Shown here in pieces: positions 16,403-25,751 of a stretch of DNA of 64,000 bases (its first letter is position 1; each line of letters starts with the position of its first letter). Below the pieces are notes generated by a model. That model was not told where the DNA came from and did no database searches. It saw only the letters and a list, made by a program, of their open reading frames with translations. Where the stretch lies: positions 1 through 64,000 of the forward strand of contig NZ_SELO01000012.1 in NCBI RefSeq assembly GCF_004146235.1, written 5' to 3'. This DNA is from Tropicimonas sp. IMCC6043 (GTDB taxonomy: Bacteria; Pseudomonadota; Alphaproteobacteria; Rhodobacterales; Rhodobacteraceae). A program made the translations under genes and the position numbers.

Positions 16403-18022
16403 ATGACCGAACTTCTGACATCTGCCCAAATGCGCGCCATCGAGCAGGCGGCGTTCGACAGCGGGCGGACGAGCGGGCTGGAATTGATGGAGCGCGCGGG
16501 CGAGGGAGTCGTCGCGGCGATTCTCGATCGCTTTCCCGAACTGGCCACCGGGGCGCTTGGCGCCGCGGTGCTCTGCGGGCCGGGCAACAACGGCGGCGAT
16601 GGATTCGTCATTGCCCGGCTGCTGCGGGAGCGCGGCTGGCAGGTGACCTGCTTTCTCTATGGCGACCCGGCACGGCTGCCGGACGACGCGCGGGTGAACC
16701 ATGACCGCTGGGCCGAGATCGGCCCGGTCGCGTCCTTCGCTGACTGGCGGTTCCCGTTGCGCTGGAGCCCGTCCGGTCGCGCCGTCGATCTGCCGGACCT
16801 AGTCGTCGACGCGCTCTTCGGCACCGGGCTGACCCGGCCGCTCGCCCCGGAACTCGACACGGCGCTGCGGGAGCTCGAAAGCTGCCTGCCGGAGGGCACG
16901 GTTCGGCGGGTCGCGGTCGACGCGCCCTCCGGGCTCTGCATGGATTCGGGCCGCCCGATCGACCCTGATCATGACGGCGAACTGCCCTCGCACCAGGATT
17001 TGACGGTCTCCTTCCACCGGCTGAAGCGTGGCCATGTGCTGGCCGACGGGCCGGAATGGTGCGGCGAGGTGCGGGTGGCCGATATCGGGCTCGACCAGCC
17101 CGGACTGCGGGCCACGCGGGAGGTGCTGCGCGAGGAACTGTCGGACCTGGCGATGCTCGCCGCTCCAGACGCCCTGCTGCTTCGCAAGGGCGGCGAGGAT
17201 TTTCCGCGCGGGCACAAATACGACTACGGCCATGCGCTCGTGCTCTGCGGCGGCCCAGGCCATACAGGCGCGGCGCGGCTGGCCGCGCGCGCGGCGCTGC
17301 GTGTCGGTGCCGGTCTGGTGACGCTCGCGGCTCCGGGCTCGGCGATGGCCGAATGCGCGGCGCATCTGACATCGGTAATGCTCCGCCGCTGCAATGGCGC
17401 CTCCGAGCTCGGCGTTATTCTCGGCGACGAGCGGCTCAATGCGCTCTGTCTCGGCCCCGGCCTCGGTGTCGGCGCCGCGACCTGCGACATGGTAATGACC
17501 GCGCTCGGCAGTCGCCGCCGCTGCGTGCTCGACGCTGACGCCCTGACCTCCTTCGCCGACCAGCCGGCGCGACTCTTCGCGCATCTGCATTCGAAGGTGA
17601 TCCTGACCCCGCATGCCGGCGAATTCGCCAGGCTCTTTCCGGATATCGCGCAACGGCTCGCGGCCGTTCCTGAGCACGGCCCGGCCTTCTCCAAGGTCGA
17701 GGCGACGCAGGAGGCAGCGGCGCGCGCCGGCTGCGTCCTGCTCTTCAAGGGGCAGGATAGCGTCATAGCGGAGCCCGGCGGGCGCGCGGTGGTGCATTCG
17801 GCAAGCTACGAGCGCAGCGCGCCGTGGCTGGCAACGGCGGGGTCGGGCGATGTGCTTGCCGGGCTCGTTTGCGGGTTGCTGGCGCGGGGAGCCTGGCCGG
17901 TGAGCGCGGCGCAGACCGCCACCTGGCTGCATGTGGAAGCCGCGCGCCGCTTCGGGCCGGGAATGATTGCGGAGGATCTTCCGGAGGAGATTCCCGCGGT
18001 CCTGAAGGGGCTCGGGTTGTAA
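16403..18022 (+). CDS. nnr: Bifunctional NAD(P)H-hydrate epimerase / ADP-dependent dehydratase
   Basis: A metabolite-repair enzyme that epimerises and dehydrates damaged NAD(P)H hydrates. The 539-residue protein is the standard two-domain fusion: YjeF-N epimerase (residues 1-215, with GPGNNGGDGFVIARLL at about 52) and a ribokinase-like dehydratase (225-539, with HKYDYGHALVLCGGPGHTGA, LTPHAGEFARLFP and GSGDVLAGLVCGLLARG). The ATG at 16403 is preceded by GAGG. It is divergent from glnB. A tail-to-tail mazG follows. Confidence 0.95.
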   Translation: MTELLTSAQMRAIEQAAFDSGRTSGLELMERAGEGVVAAILDRFPELATGALGAAVLCGPGNNGGDGFVIARLLRERGWQVTCFLYGDPARLPDDARVNHDRWAEIGPVASFADWRFPLRWSPSGRAVDLPDLVVDALFGTGLTRPLAPELDTALRELESCLPEGTVRRVAVDAPSGLCMDSGRPIDPDHDGELPSHQDLTVSFHRLKRGHVLADGPEWCGEVRVADIGLDQPGLRATREVLREELSDLAMLAAPDALLLRKGGEDFPRGHKYDYGHALVLCGGPGHTGAARLAARAALRVGAGLVTLAAPGSAMAECAAHLTSVMLRRCNGASELGVILGDERLNALCLGPGLGVGAATCDMVMTALGSRRRCVLDADALTSFADQPARLFAHLHSKVILTPHAGEFARLFPDIAQRLAAVPEHGPAFSKVEATQEAAARAGCVLLFKGQDSVIAEPGGRAVVHSASYERSAPWLATAGSGDVLAGLVCGLLARGAWPVSAAQTATWLHVEAARRFGPGMIAEDLPEEIPAVLKGLGL

Positions 18023-18104
18023 ACCTATCGCGACATCTTGCGCTTGCGGCGTGTTCCCTGTTCGGGAAATAGGGCTGTGATGGCTCGGACTCAACGCGCG
18101 CGGA

Positions 18105-18917
18105 TCAACGCGACTCCTGCCGTTTGGCCTCGTTCCAGAGCGCGTCCATCTCCTCCAGCGTCGCTTCGGCGGGGGCGCGGCCTTCGGACCGGAGCGCGTC
18201 CTCGACAGCGTTGAAACGACGGGTGAACTTCTCGTTGGTGCGGCGCAGCGCCTGTTCAGGGTCGACCCCGAGATGGCGGGCGAGGTTGGCCAGCACGAAG
18301 AGCATGTCGCCCATCTCGTCCTCGACCGCGTCGTGGTCGCCGGAGGCCGCGGCGCGGGCGAGTTCCTCGGCCTCTTCGCGGAGCTTGTCGATCACGTCGG
18401 TGCTGTGCGACCAGTCGAAGCCGACGCGCGCGGCGCGCTTCTGAAGCTTCAGCGCCCGCAGCAGCGCCGGCAGGCCGAGCGCCACCCCGTCGAGCACCCG
18501 CGCCTCACCCTTGGCCGCGCGTTCCGCCGCCTTGACCTTCTCCCAGTCGCGGGTCTGCTGCTCGGCCGACTTGTCGCGGCTCTCGGCGCCGAAGACATGC
18601 GGGTGGCGGGCGACCATCTTGTCGCCGATCGTCCGGGCGATCCGGTCGAAGGTGAAGCGGCCCTCCTCGGAGCCCATCTGGGCGAAATAGACCACCTGCA
18701 GCAGCAGGTCGCCCAACTCGCCTTCTAGCTCGCCCCATGCCTGTCGGTCGATAGCGTCCGCAACCTCGTAGGCTTCCTCGATCGTGTAGGGTGCGATGGT
18801 CTCCCAGCTCTGCTCGATATCCCAGGGGCAGCCGGTCTCCGGATCCCGCAGCCGCGCCATGATCTCGAGCAGGCGGTCCATACCGCCAGCCGGGTCGTGG
18901 ATCAGAGATTTGGACAT
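18105..18917 (-). CDS. mazG: Nucleoside triphosphate pyrophosphohydrolase MazG
   Basis: Hydrolyses (d)NTPs to monophosphates and pyrophosphate, cleaning nucleotide pools. The 270-residue length is that of the two-domain MazG. The first domain has CPWDIEQSWETIAPYTIEEAYEV and the EEAYE/ExxD metal motif; GELEGELGDLLLQVVYFAQ follows; the second copy holds REEAEELARAA and VEDEMGDMLFVLANLARHL. It is single-gene, divergent from the M20 amidohydrolase with 57 bases between starts. Confidence 0.95.
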   Translation of the reverse strand: MSKSLIHDPAGGMDRLLEIMARLRDPETGCPWDIEQSWETIAPYTIEEAYEVADAIDRQAWGELEGELGDLLLQVVYFAQMGSEEGRFTFDRIARTIGDKMVARHPHVFGAESRDKSAEQQTRDWEKVKAAERAAKGEARVLDGVALGLPALLRALKLQKRAARVGFDWSHSTDVIDKLREEAEELARAAASGDHDAVEDEMGDMLFVLANLARHLGVDPEQALRRTNEKFTRRFNAVEDALRSEGRAPAEATLEEMDALWNEAKRQESR

Positions 18918-18974
18918 GGGCTTCGCTCCCGGCCTGTTCTACTGTCGCGCCGAATTAGGGTGTTTCGGGGAGGC

Positions 18975-20144
18975 ATGTCCATGCCGGTTCTCAATCGTGT
19001 CGCCGAGTTCGCCGAGGACATGCAGACCTGGCGGCGCTGGATGCATCGCAACCCCGAACTCGGTTTCGAGCTGCCCAAGACCGCGGCATTCGTTGCCGAA
19101 CGGCTGCGCGAGATCGGCGTCGACGAGTTGCATGAGGGGATCGCCGGCACGGGCATGGTGGCGCTCGTCCGTGGACAACGTGACGGGCCTGCGATCGGGC
19201 TTCGGGCCGACATGGATGCGCTGCCGATCCGCGAGGAAACCGGCGCGGCCCATGCCAGCGAGACAGACGGGCGGATGCATGCCTGCGGCCATGACGGGCA
19301 CACGGCGATGTTGCTCGGCGCGGCGAAATATCTCGTCGAAACGCGGCGCTTCGCCGGCACGGCGGTGCTGATCTTCCAGCCGGCCGAGGAGCTTGGCGGC
19401 GGCGGGCAGGTGATGTGCCGCGAAGGCATCATGGAACGATTCGGAATCGAGCAGGTCTATGCGCTCCACTGCTCGCCGGACCATGAGGCCGGGGTGTTTG
19501 CCACGCGGGCCGGGCCGATCATGGCGGCGGTTGACGATTTCGAGATCCGGATCCGCGGGGTCGGTGGTCATGCGGCCTGGCCCGACCGCTGCGCCGACCC
19601 GGTCGCCGCGGCGGTGCAGCTGGCCTCGGCACTCGACACGGTACTGGCGCGCAACGTGAACGCCTTCGACAACGTGGTGCTCTCGGTGACCCGGATCGAG
19701 GCCGGCAGCACGAGCAACGTGATCCCCGCCGAGGGGCTCCTGGCCGGCACGGTGCGCAGCTTCTCGAAGCAGGCTCAGGCGCTGGTGAAACGACGGATCG
19801 GCGAGATCTGCGACGGGATCGCGGCGGCGATGGCAGTCGAGATCGTGCTGGATTACCACGAGGAATATCCCGTGACCGTGAACCATCCTGCCGAGACCGC
19901 CTTTGCCGTCGAGGTGGCGCGCGAGGTCGCGGGCGCGACCAACGTGACGTCCGAGCATCCGCCCGAGATGGGCGCGGAGGACTTCTCCTTCATGCTCGAG
20001 GCGCGGCCGGGGGCGTATCTGTTCCTGGGGCAGGGGCTCGGGCCGCGCTGTCACCACCCGGCATTCGATTTCAACGATGCGGTTGCGCCTCTCGGCGCAA
20101 GCTTCTTCGCGCGGCTGGTGGAGCGGGCATTGCCCTTGCCGTAA
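18975..20144 (+). CDS. M20-family amidohydrolase (hippurate hydrolase-like)
   Basis: A 389-residue binuclear metal hydrolase of the M20D group, which cleaves N-acyl amino acids such as hippurate or indole-acetyl conjugates. Metal-binding motifs are RADMDALPI, HACGHDGHTAMLLGAAKYL (near residue 100), QPAEELGGGGQ (catalytic Glu pair) and GAEDFSFML near the C-terminus. The dimerisation lid lies between about residues 180 and 290. The start at 18975 has GGGGAGG directly upstream; an in-frame ATG 26 codons earlier lies within the mazG leader and was not used. The exact substrate is unknown. Confidence 0.88.
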   Translation: MSMPVLNRVAEFAEDMQTWRRWMHRNPELGFELPKTAAFVAERLREIGVDELHEGIAGTGMVALVRGQRDGPAIGLRADMDALPIREETGAAHASETDGRMHACGHDGHTAMLLGAAKYLVETRRFAGTAVLIFQPAEELGGGGQVMCREGIMERFGIEQVYALHCSPDHEAGVFATRAGPIMAAVDDFEIRIRGVGGHAAWPDRCADPVAAAVQLASALDTVLARNVNAFDNVVLSVTRIEAGSTSNVIPAEGLLAGTVRSFSKQAQALVKRRIGEICDGIAAAMAVEIVLDYHEEYPVTVNHPAETAFAVEVAREVAGATNVTSEHPPEMGAEDFSFMLEARPGAYLFLGQGLGPRCHHPAFDFNDAVAPLGASFFARLVERALPLP

Positions 20145-20174
20145 GCGGGGACGTTTCGGTCCGCCGGGACCGGA

Positions 20175-20885
20175 TCACTCCGCCGCTTCGGCCGGATCGG
20201 TCGGAGACGATCCGTCCCCGTCCGGCGAGGTGCCGGAGTCGCCTTCGCTTGCGGATTTGCGGGACCGCCGACGCCGGGGCGCCTTCTCGGCCGAGTCATC
20301 CTCTGCGCTGGGTTCGGACTTGGGCTTGCGGCTGCGCGGTTTGCGCGCACGCGGAGCGTCCTCGGGCTTTTCCGCCGGATCGGCGGCCGGCTCCGCATCG
20401 GCGCGCGGCGGGGTGCTGTCGACCAGAAGGTCGGGCTGCGGATCGCCTTGCGGGTCATCGTCGATCAGGTCGGGCTGGCTGTCCCGCGGCGTCACCGTCT
20501 GGAACGCTTCGGGCTCGGAGTTCTGCCGCTGCTGCGGCTGGCCGCCATTGTAGCCGTTCCCGTTGCCCGGCCCGTCGTTGCGGTCGCGCTGGCGGTCGCG
20601 TTGCTGCTGCTGGTCCTGCTGCTCGCGCCGCGCCTCCTGTTCGCGCTGGGCCTCGCCCAGCATCCGGGTGTAATGCTCGGCGTGCTGCTGGAAGTTCTCA
20701 GCCGCGACGCGGTCGTTCCCGAGCGAGGCGTCGCGCGCAAGCTGAACGTATTTCTCGATGATCTGCTGCGGAGTGCCACGTACTTTGCCCTCCGGACCGG
20801 AGGAGTCGAAGACCCGATTGACAATGTTGCCCATCGAGCGCTGACGGTTCGACTTCGAACGCGAACGTGACTTGGATGATCTCAT
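20175..20885 (-). CDS. DUF4167 domain-containing protein
   Basis: A 236-residue protein with a basic N-terminus (RSSKSRSRSKSNRQR), then the conserved DUF4167 block NIVNRVFDSSGPEGKVRGTP and IEKYVQLARDASLGNDRVAAENFQQHAEHYTRML (to about residue 83), and a long disordered tail: a Gln/Arg/Asn-rich stretch, then alternating acidic and Arg/Lys-rich motifs. Basic clusters suggest RNA or ribosome binding, but no function is known. I chose the ATG at 20885, where conservation begins, with AAGGCGGA upstream. It lies downstream of prfA-prmC on the same strand, a constant order in this lineage, hinting at a translation-related role. Confidence 0.85.
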   Translation of the reverse strand: MRSSKSRSRSKSNRQRSMGNIVNRVFDSSGPEGKVRGTPQQIIEKYVQLARDASLGNDRVAAENFQQHAEHYTRMLGEAQREQEARREQQDQQQQRDRQRDRNDGPGNGNGYNGGQPQQRQNSEPEAFQTVTPRDSQPDLIDDDPQGDPQPDLLVDSTPPRADAEPAADPAEKPEDAPRARKPRSRKPKSEPSAEDDSAEKAPRRRRSRKSASEGDSGTSPDGDGSSPTDPAEAAE

Positions 20886-21117
20886 TTTCTTGTACTGTCC
20901 GCCTTGTTGCGGTTTCGGGACCTGCGCACCACTGCGGAACTTCAATCTCCGCCGGCGGGTCCAATCATTTGTGACTGTCTGCGCGAGGGGCCGAATGGCC
21001 ATGCACACCGCGCAACACCTGCTTTGCATGGGCCGCGCGTCGTGGCAAGCCCAAAAATCCGGGTTTTCGGCAGCAAGTTGCCGTTCCGGTACGACATTCC
21101 GCGCATTCCGGCGCGGA

Positions 21118-21942
21118 TCAGGCTGCTTTCGGCCGGGCGGAGACCACCCGGTCACGTCCATCCATGTCGGTATGGATTCGGATGGCGTCAAGTCCGGCGG
21201 CGCGAAAAAGCGCGGCGACGCCCTCCGACTGGCCGGGGCCGACTTCGACCATCACGCAGCCGCCGGGGACGAGATGGGACGGCGCACCGGCCGCGATGCG
21301 GCGGTAACAGGCAAGGCCGTCGCCCTCGTCGGTCAGCGCCATGCGCGGCTCCCAGTCGCGCGTCTCGGGGGCGAGGCCGGCGATGTCCGCCGCCGGGATG
21401 TAGGGTGGATTGGAGAGGATCAGGTCGAAACGACCGGTGACCGCGTCGAACCAGTCGGACAGAGCGAAGTCGGCGGCGATCCTGAGCTTGCGTGCATTCT
21501 CGCGCGCAATGTCGAGAGCCGCGGGCGAGAGGTCGGTGGCCAGCCCGGTGGCGCCGGGGCGTTCGGCAAGCAGCGTAAGCGCGATGCAGCCGCTTCCGGT
21601 GCCAAGGTCCAGAAGGCGCGCGAAAGGCTCTTCCAGGGCGGCGGCGATGAGGGTCTCGGTTTCGGGACGGGGGTCGAGCACGTCCGGGGTGACCCGGAAG
21701 GTCCGGCCCCAGAAGAGCCGCGTGCCGGTGATCTGGGAAACCGGCTGGCGCGCCTCGCGCGCAATCAGCGCCGCCTCCAGAGCGGCTTCGGCGTCGAATG
21801 CGTCCCGCAGATGCAGTGTGAGCCGGTCCGGCGCGAGCCCGGCGGCATACGCGAGCAGGCGTCGGGCGTCGCGTTCCGGCGTCTCGATATCGGCGGCACG
21901 CAGCCGCTCGACGGACGCCGCGAGCGCCTCGGCGTAGGTCAC
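21118..21942 (-). CDS. prmC: Release factor glutamine N5-methyltransferase
   Basis: Methylates the Gln of the GGQ motif in release factors, using SAM. The 274-residue protein has an N-terminal helical substrate-binding domain, the SAM motif [20 protein letters not shown], and the catalytic NPPY in [14 protein letters not shown]. Its start overlaps the prfA stop (ATGA), so the enzyme and its substrate RF1 are made from one transcript. Confidence 0.97.
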   Translation of the reverse strand: MTYAEALAASVERLRAADIETPERDARRLLAYAAGLAPDRLTLHLRDAFDAEAALEAALIAREARQPVSQITGTRLFWGRTFRVTPDVLDPRPETETLIAAALEEPFARLLDLGTGSGCIALTLLAERPGATGLATDLSPAALDIARENARKLRIAADFALSDWFDAVTGRFDLILSNPPYIPAADIAGLAPETRDWEPRMALTDEGDGLACYRRIAAGAPSHLVPGGCVMVEVGPGQSEGVAALFRAAGLDAIRIHTDMDGRDRVVSARPKAA

Positions 21943-22994
21943 GCTCCGAACTCGGCCAGCTTGCGCGCCTGGTCGTCGGCGACGAGCGCGTCGATCACCT
22001 CGCCCAGGTCGCCCTGCATGACCTGATCGAGCTTGTAGAGCGTGAGGTTGATGCGGTGGTCGGTCATCCGGCCCTGCGGGAAATTGTAGGTCCGGATACG
22101 CTCGGAGCGGTCGCCGGAGCCGACCTGGGCCTTGCGGTCGGCGGCACGGGCGTCGTCGGCGGCCTGCCGCTCCCGGTCGTAGAGCCGGGCGCGCAGCACC
22201 TGCATCGCGATCTCGCGGTTGCGGTGCTGGGATTTTTCCGAGGAGGTGACGACGATTCCCGTCGGCAGGTGGGTGATGCGGACCGCGGAATCGGTGGTGT
22301 TGACATGCTGGCCGCCGGCGCCCGAGGCTCGCATCGTGTCGATGCGCAGATCCGTGGCAGGAATGTCGATATCGACCTCCTCGGCCTCCGGCAGCACCGC
22401 CACGGTCGCGGCGGAGGTGTGGATGCGGCCGCCGGACTCGGTTTCCGGGACGCGCTGCACGCGGTGGACGCCGGATTCGTATTTCAGCCGCGCGAAGACA
22501 CCTTCGCCCTGAACATGGGCGATCGCCTCCTTGATACCGCCGAGCTCGGTCTCCTGCGCCGCGACCAGTTCGAAGCGCCAGCCTTGCGCCTCGGCGAAGC
22601 GCTGATACATCCGCAGAAGGTCACCCGCGAAGAGCGCGGCTTCCTCGCCGCCGGTGCCCGGGCGGATCTCGATCATCGCCGGGCGGGCGTCGGCCGCATC
22701 CTTCGGCAGCAGCGCTAGTTGCAATGCCGCCTCGTGCTCCGGCACGCGGGCATGGAGGGCTGTCAGCTCCTCCTCGGCCAGCGCCCGCATCTCCGGGTCT
22801 GCCAGCATCGCCTCGGCCTCGGCGATACCTGCCCGACATTGCCGCCAGGCTGCGATTTCGGCCACCACCGGCTTCAGCTCGGAATATTCCCTGGCGAGCC
22901 GGGAGATTTCGCCCGCCTGCACGCCGTCGGCCATCTTCGCCTCGAGAAACTCGAAACGCTCGACGATCTCGTTCAATCTGTCCTCGGGAACCAT
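21939..22994 (-). CDS. prfA: Peptide chain release factor 1
   Basis: Recognises UAA and UAG and triggers peptide release. The 351-residue length is normal. Visible motifs are [18 protein letters not shown], the tripeptide anticodon region [20 protein letters not shown], and [18 protein letters not shown] with the catalytic GGQ. I chose the ATG at 22994 ([14 protein letters not shown]); the frame extends 89 codons further upstream but that part is unrelated. Co-transcribed with prmC. Confidence 0.97.
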   Translation of the reverse strand: MVPEDRLNEIVERFEFLEAKMADGVQAGEISRLAREYSELKPVVAEIAAWRQCRAGIAEAEAMLADPEMRALAEEELTALHARVPEHEAALQLALLPKDAADARPAMIEIRPGTGGEEAALFAGDLLRMYQRFAEAQGWRFELVAAQETELGGIKEAIAHVQGEGVFARLKYESGVHRVQRVPETESGGRIHTSAATVAVLPEAEEVDIDIPATDLRIDTMRASGAGGQHVNTTDSAVRITHLPTGIVVTSSEKSQHRNREIAMQVLRARLYDRERQAADDARAADRKAQVGSGDRSERIRTYNFPQGRMTDHRINLTLYKLDQVMQGDLGEVIDALVADDQARKLAEFGA

Positions 22995-23134
22995 GCCGGG
23001 CTGGGTGCCGCAAAGCCGGGCCCTGGTCAAGAGGGACGGAGTGCAGGGGCGTCCGAAACGTAAGACTGCGCTGATCGGTCTGCTCGCCGTCGCGGCGCAG
23101 GTCGCGGCCGACCGACAGGACGGGCGGACGACGC

Positions 23135-23917
23135 TCAGCGATGCTTCCGGGCGTGATCGGCCAGGATCGGCTCGACGCGCTTGAGCGCGGCGAGTATCCG
23201 CGCGCGGATCGTCTTCTCGCCCGGCGCCGGAGCGAATGGCCCGGTCATATGAGCCGCGCACAGCGTCTTCGTCTCCGCATTCGCCTCGGCGAGTTCCATT
23301 GCCCAGGCGCGGAACTCCTCCGCCGCTCCGGCACGCGGCTCGAGCACGTGCCGGAGCGTCGGGTGGAAGGCGACCCGCGGGCGCATCCCGAACGCGCGCA
23401 GCAGTGCGGGCGGGCGAATGAACATTAGCGTGTCGTCGACATGGAGCGTTCGGGAGGCACGGTGCAGCGCCTGCACCGAGGCGAAATGCAACCGGTCGTT
23501 TTCGGGAATGAACACGGTGCCGCGCGGCACGAAGAAGTCGAGATCCTCAGCGAAGAGCGCCTGCGTTTCGGGATCCTCGGTCACCCCATCCTGCCAGGGC
23601 AGATGCGGGAGTTTTTCGAGGTGCCGGCGGGTGCCGTAGAGTTTCGCAGCCGGAAAATCGCGATGCATCGCCTCGCAGTGAAGCGTGTGGAACGGGTGCA
23701 GGTTGAGGATCGCCTCGATGGCCGCGCCGCCGTCGGTCAGCGCGTGGACGGCGCGCTTCTGTGCATCTGTAAGGGTCCAGCTGTCGAGCAGGAGGAAGCC
23801 CCCGCCGGCCCGCCGCACAAGCGAGGCCTGGGTGCCGACATCGACGAGTCCGAACGCGCGGAACGTGCCGCGAATGTTCCAGAAGCCGTCGCCGGTTTGC
23901 AGAATGTCGGTACTCAT
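23135..23917 (-). CDS. Putative metallo-beta-lactamase-fold protein with altered metal motif
   Basis: A 260-residue cytosolic protein that starts like a lactamase-fold hydrolase ([23 protein letters not shown], then [12 protein letters not shown] and [16 protein letters not shown]). Where classical members carry HxHxDH, this one has HPFHTLHCE, so metal binding is uncertain. A later HVDDTLMF and AAHMTGPF could supply remaining ligands. The substrate is unknown. It lies downstream of the DUF2125 gene on the same strand. Confidence 0.55.
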   Translation of the reverse strand: MSTDILQTGDGFWNIRGTFRAFGLVDVGTQASLVRRAGGGFLLLDSWTLTDAQKRAVHALTDGGAAIEAILNLHPFHTLHCEAMHRDFPAAKLYGTRRHLEKLPHLPWQDGVTEDPETQALFAEDLDFFVPRGTVFIPENDRLHFASVQALHRASRTLHVDDTLMFIRPPALLRAFGMRPRVAFHPTLRHVLEPRAGAAEEFRAWAMELAEANAETKTLCAAHMTGPFAPAPGEKTIRARILAALKRVEPILADHARKHR

Positions 23918-23966
23918 GGTCCATCCCCTCCTGGGCTTGAGTGTAGGGCGGCGTCGCTGCCCGTCG

Positions 23967-24977
23967 TCACGGCAGACGCAGCCGCGGCGCGCGCCCGAGC
24001 GGCACCGGGCCGAGCGACATCCGCCCCTCGCGAAGCGTCAGCGGGATGTCGAGCGTGTCCTTCCGCCCGGCCAGCCCGCTGAGCAGGGTGAAGGCCGAGT
24101 CGATCGTGTCGATGAAACTGTCCGGAATCGCGCCGGATTGCCGAGCAAGGTCCAGCATCTCCCGCCAGTTGGTCGATTTGACCATGACTTCGCCGCTCGC
24201 CGCGCCCTCCGCGTCGACACTCAGGGATCCGGCCAGCCGAAGCTCCAGCGCGCCCCACCGAACCGCGATCTCCCGGATGCGGATCTCGCGCGGCTGCGGC
24301 CGTGCCTCCTCAAGCGCTCTCCGATCCCAGGGGCGGTCGAAGGAAATCGCGAGATCGGCTTTCAGCGTCTCGACCTCGCCGGGCAGGATGCCGGCATCGG
24401 CCAGTTGCTCCAGCGCCGGCGACCGCGGTTTGAGGCCGATGATCTCGAGGCCGATATCTCGCATCGCGTCCGCGCCCGCCGCAGGGCGGGTGGCGAGGCG
24501 AAACTCGCCGACGCGGCTGGTCCAGCCGGAATCCGAGGCAAGCGCGATGTCCTTGAAAACGAGGGTCGCAGCTTCGACCTCCCGCGCCGGACCGGGCCGG
24601 AAGGTCACGCTCCCCTTCAGATCCGCGCCGCTGATCGCGATCCTCTGTTGCGGCGTCGCCAGCTCCATCTCGTCCGGCCAGACCAGCACGAGGTGGTTTG
24701 GCTCGTAGTTCAGGCCGAGGATCTGGAAGAACGGCATTGTCAGGACCCAGCCGCCGGCCGGGTTGGCCAACACCAACCCGGAGATCGTGCGGTCGATGCG
24801 CGTAGGGAAGCCGGCGACGGAAATCCTGTCCCATTCCGCCAGCCAGCCCGCGTCGCGACGCGCCTCCATCCAGCTTTCGAGCCCGGTCTGCGCCCGCCAG
24901 GCGCCCCAGCCCCACCAGGCGCTCCAGCCGACCGCGAACAGCGCCACGAGCCACAAAAGGCGGATCGGTCTCAGCAT
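23967..24977 (-). CDS. DUF2125 domain-containing membrane-anchored protein
   Basis: A 336-residue protein of the DUF2125 family. One N-terminal membrane helix (LLWLVALFAVGWSAWWGWGAW, quoted to about residue 28) anchors a periplasmic beta-rich domain beginning WMEARRDAGW and containing GFPTRIDRTISGLVLANP. Function is unknown; the fold is thought to resemble AsmA/YdgA-like lipid-handling domains. I preferred the ATG at 24977, with AGGGG upstream, to a GTG seven codons earlier. It is divergent from the ChaC gene. Confidence 0.82.
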   Translation of the reverse strand: MLRPIRLLWLVALFAVGWSAWWGWGAWRAQTGLESWMEARRDAGWLAEWDRISVAGFPTRIDRTISGLVLANPAGGWVLTMPFFQILGLNYEPNHLVLVWPDEMELATPQQRIAISGADLKGSVTFRPGPAREVEAATLVFKDIALASDSGWTSRVGEFRLATRPAAGADAMRDIGLEIIGLKPRSPALEQLADAGILPGEVETLKADLAISFDRPWDRRALEEARPQPREIRIREIAVRWGALELRLAGSLSVDAEGAASGEVMVKSTNWREMLDLARQSGAIPDSFIDTIDSAFTLLSGLAGRKDTLDIPLTLREGRMSLGPVPLGRAPRLRLP

Positions 24978-25045
24978 GCTTTGAACGGCCCCTTTCACAT
25001 CGTGCCGATTTGCGGTTTACCTGTGCGGCGCGCGAGGGACCAGAG

Positions 25046-25612
25046 ATGCTACAGGAAATCGATACCGACCAGCCGCTGTGGGTTTTCGGCTATGGCAGCC
25101 TGATCTGGCATCCGGGCTTTCCGGTCGAGGAGCAGGCAGTGGCGCGGCTTACCGGCTATCACAGGGCCTTCTGCATGTCCTCCATCCACCACCGTGGCAC
25201 CGTCGAGGACCCGGGGCTCGTGCTCGCGCTCGACCGCGCCGAGGGGGCGAGCTGCGATGGCCTGGCCTTCCGCGTGATGCGCGGGGCGGAGGCCGAGACC
25301 CTCGACGCCCTGCGTGCCCGAGAGCTGGTGTCTTCGGCCTATGTCGAGGAGCTGGTGCGCCTGCACTTGCGGGACGGGCGCAGTGTCATCGCGCTCGCCT
25401 ATGTCATTGAGCCCTCGCATGTGCAGTATTGCGGCGGCATGGCGCTGGAGGAACAGGCGCAGATCATCGCCCGCGCAGTCGGCGGGCGCGGACCGAACAC
25501 CGAGTATCTCTTCAACACAACCGAGCATCTCGCCGAACTTGGCCTGCACGACGCGGATCTCGAATGGCTCTCGGAACGGGTGCGCGCGCTGACAGGCGGT
25601 CCTGCGGGCTGA
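25046..25612 (+). CDS. ChaC-like gamma-glutamylcyclotransferase
   Basis: A 188-residue glutathione-specific gamma-glutamylcyclotransferase, which degrades glutathione to 5-oxoproline and Cys-Gly. The substrate-binding motif VFGYGSLIWHPGF is at about residue 10, followed by HRGTVEDPGLVLALD, and HVQYCGGMALEEQAQIIARA and GPNTEYLFNTTEHL in the C-terminal half. I chose the ATG at 25046, which precedes the conserved start. It is the first rightward gene after a divergent DUF2125 gene; a motor-like gene pair follows 139 bases later. Confidence 0.88.
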   Translation: MLQEIDTDQPLWVFGYGSLIWHPGFPVEEQAVARLTGYHRAFCMSSIHHRGTVEDPGLVLALDRAEGASCDGLAFRVMRGAEAETLDALRARELVSSAYVEELVRLHLRDGRSVIALAYVIEPSHVQYCGGMALEEQAQIIARAVGGRGPNTEYLFNTTEHLAELGLHDADLEWLSERVRALTGGPAG

Positions 25613-25751
25613 AGCGGAATCCGCAGCGCATTTTGCGTGTCTGCTACAGCCCGACTCACTTTGAAGCGAGTTGAAGATGGCGCATTGGCTTTCGACCGAG
25701 GCGCAACTAACGTGCGCCCGAGTTCAACGATGCGCGGAACGCAGCCGAGAC

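Noticed and set aside
22995-23261. 89-codon upstream extension of prfA
   Set aside because: Composition is unlike a protein and RF1 normally begins at the MVPEDRL start; no conservation is evident.
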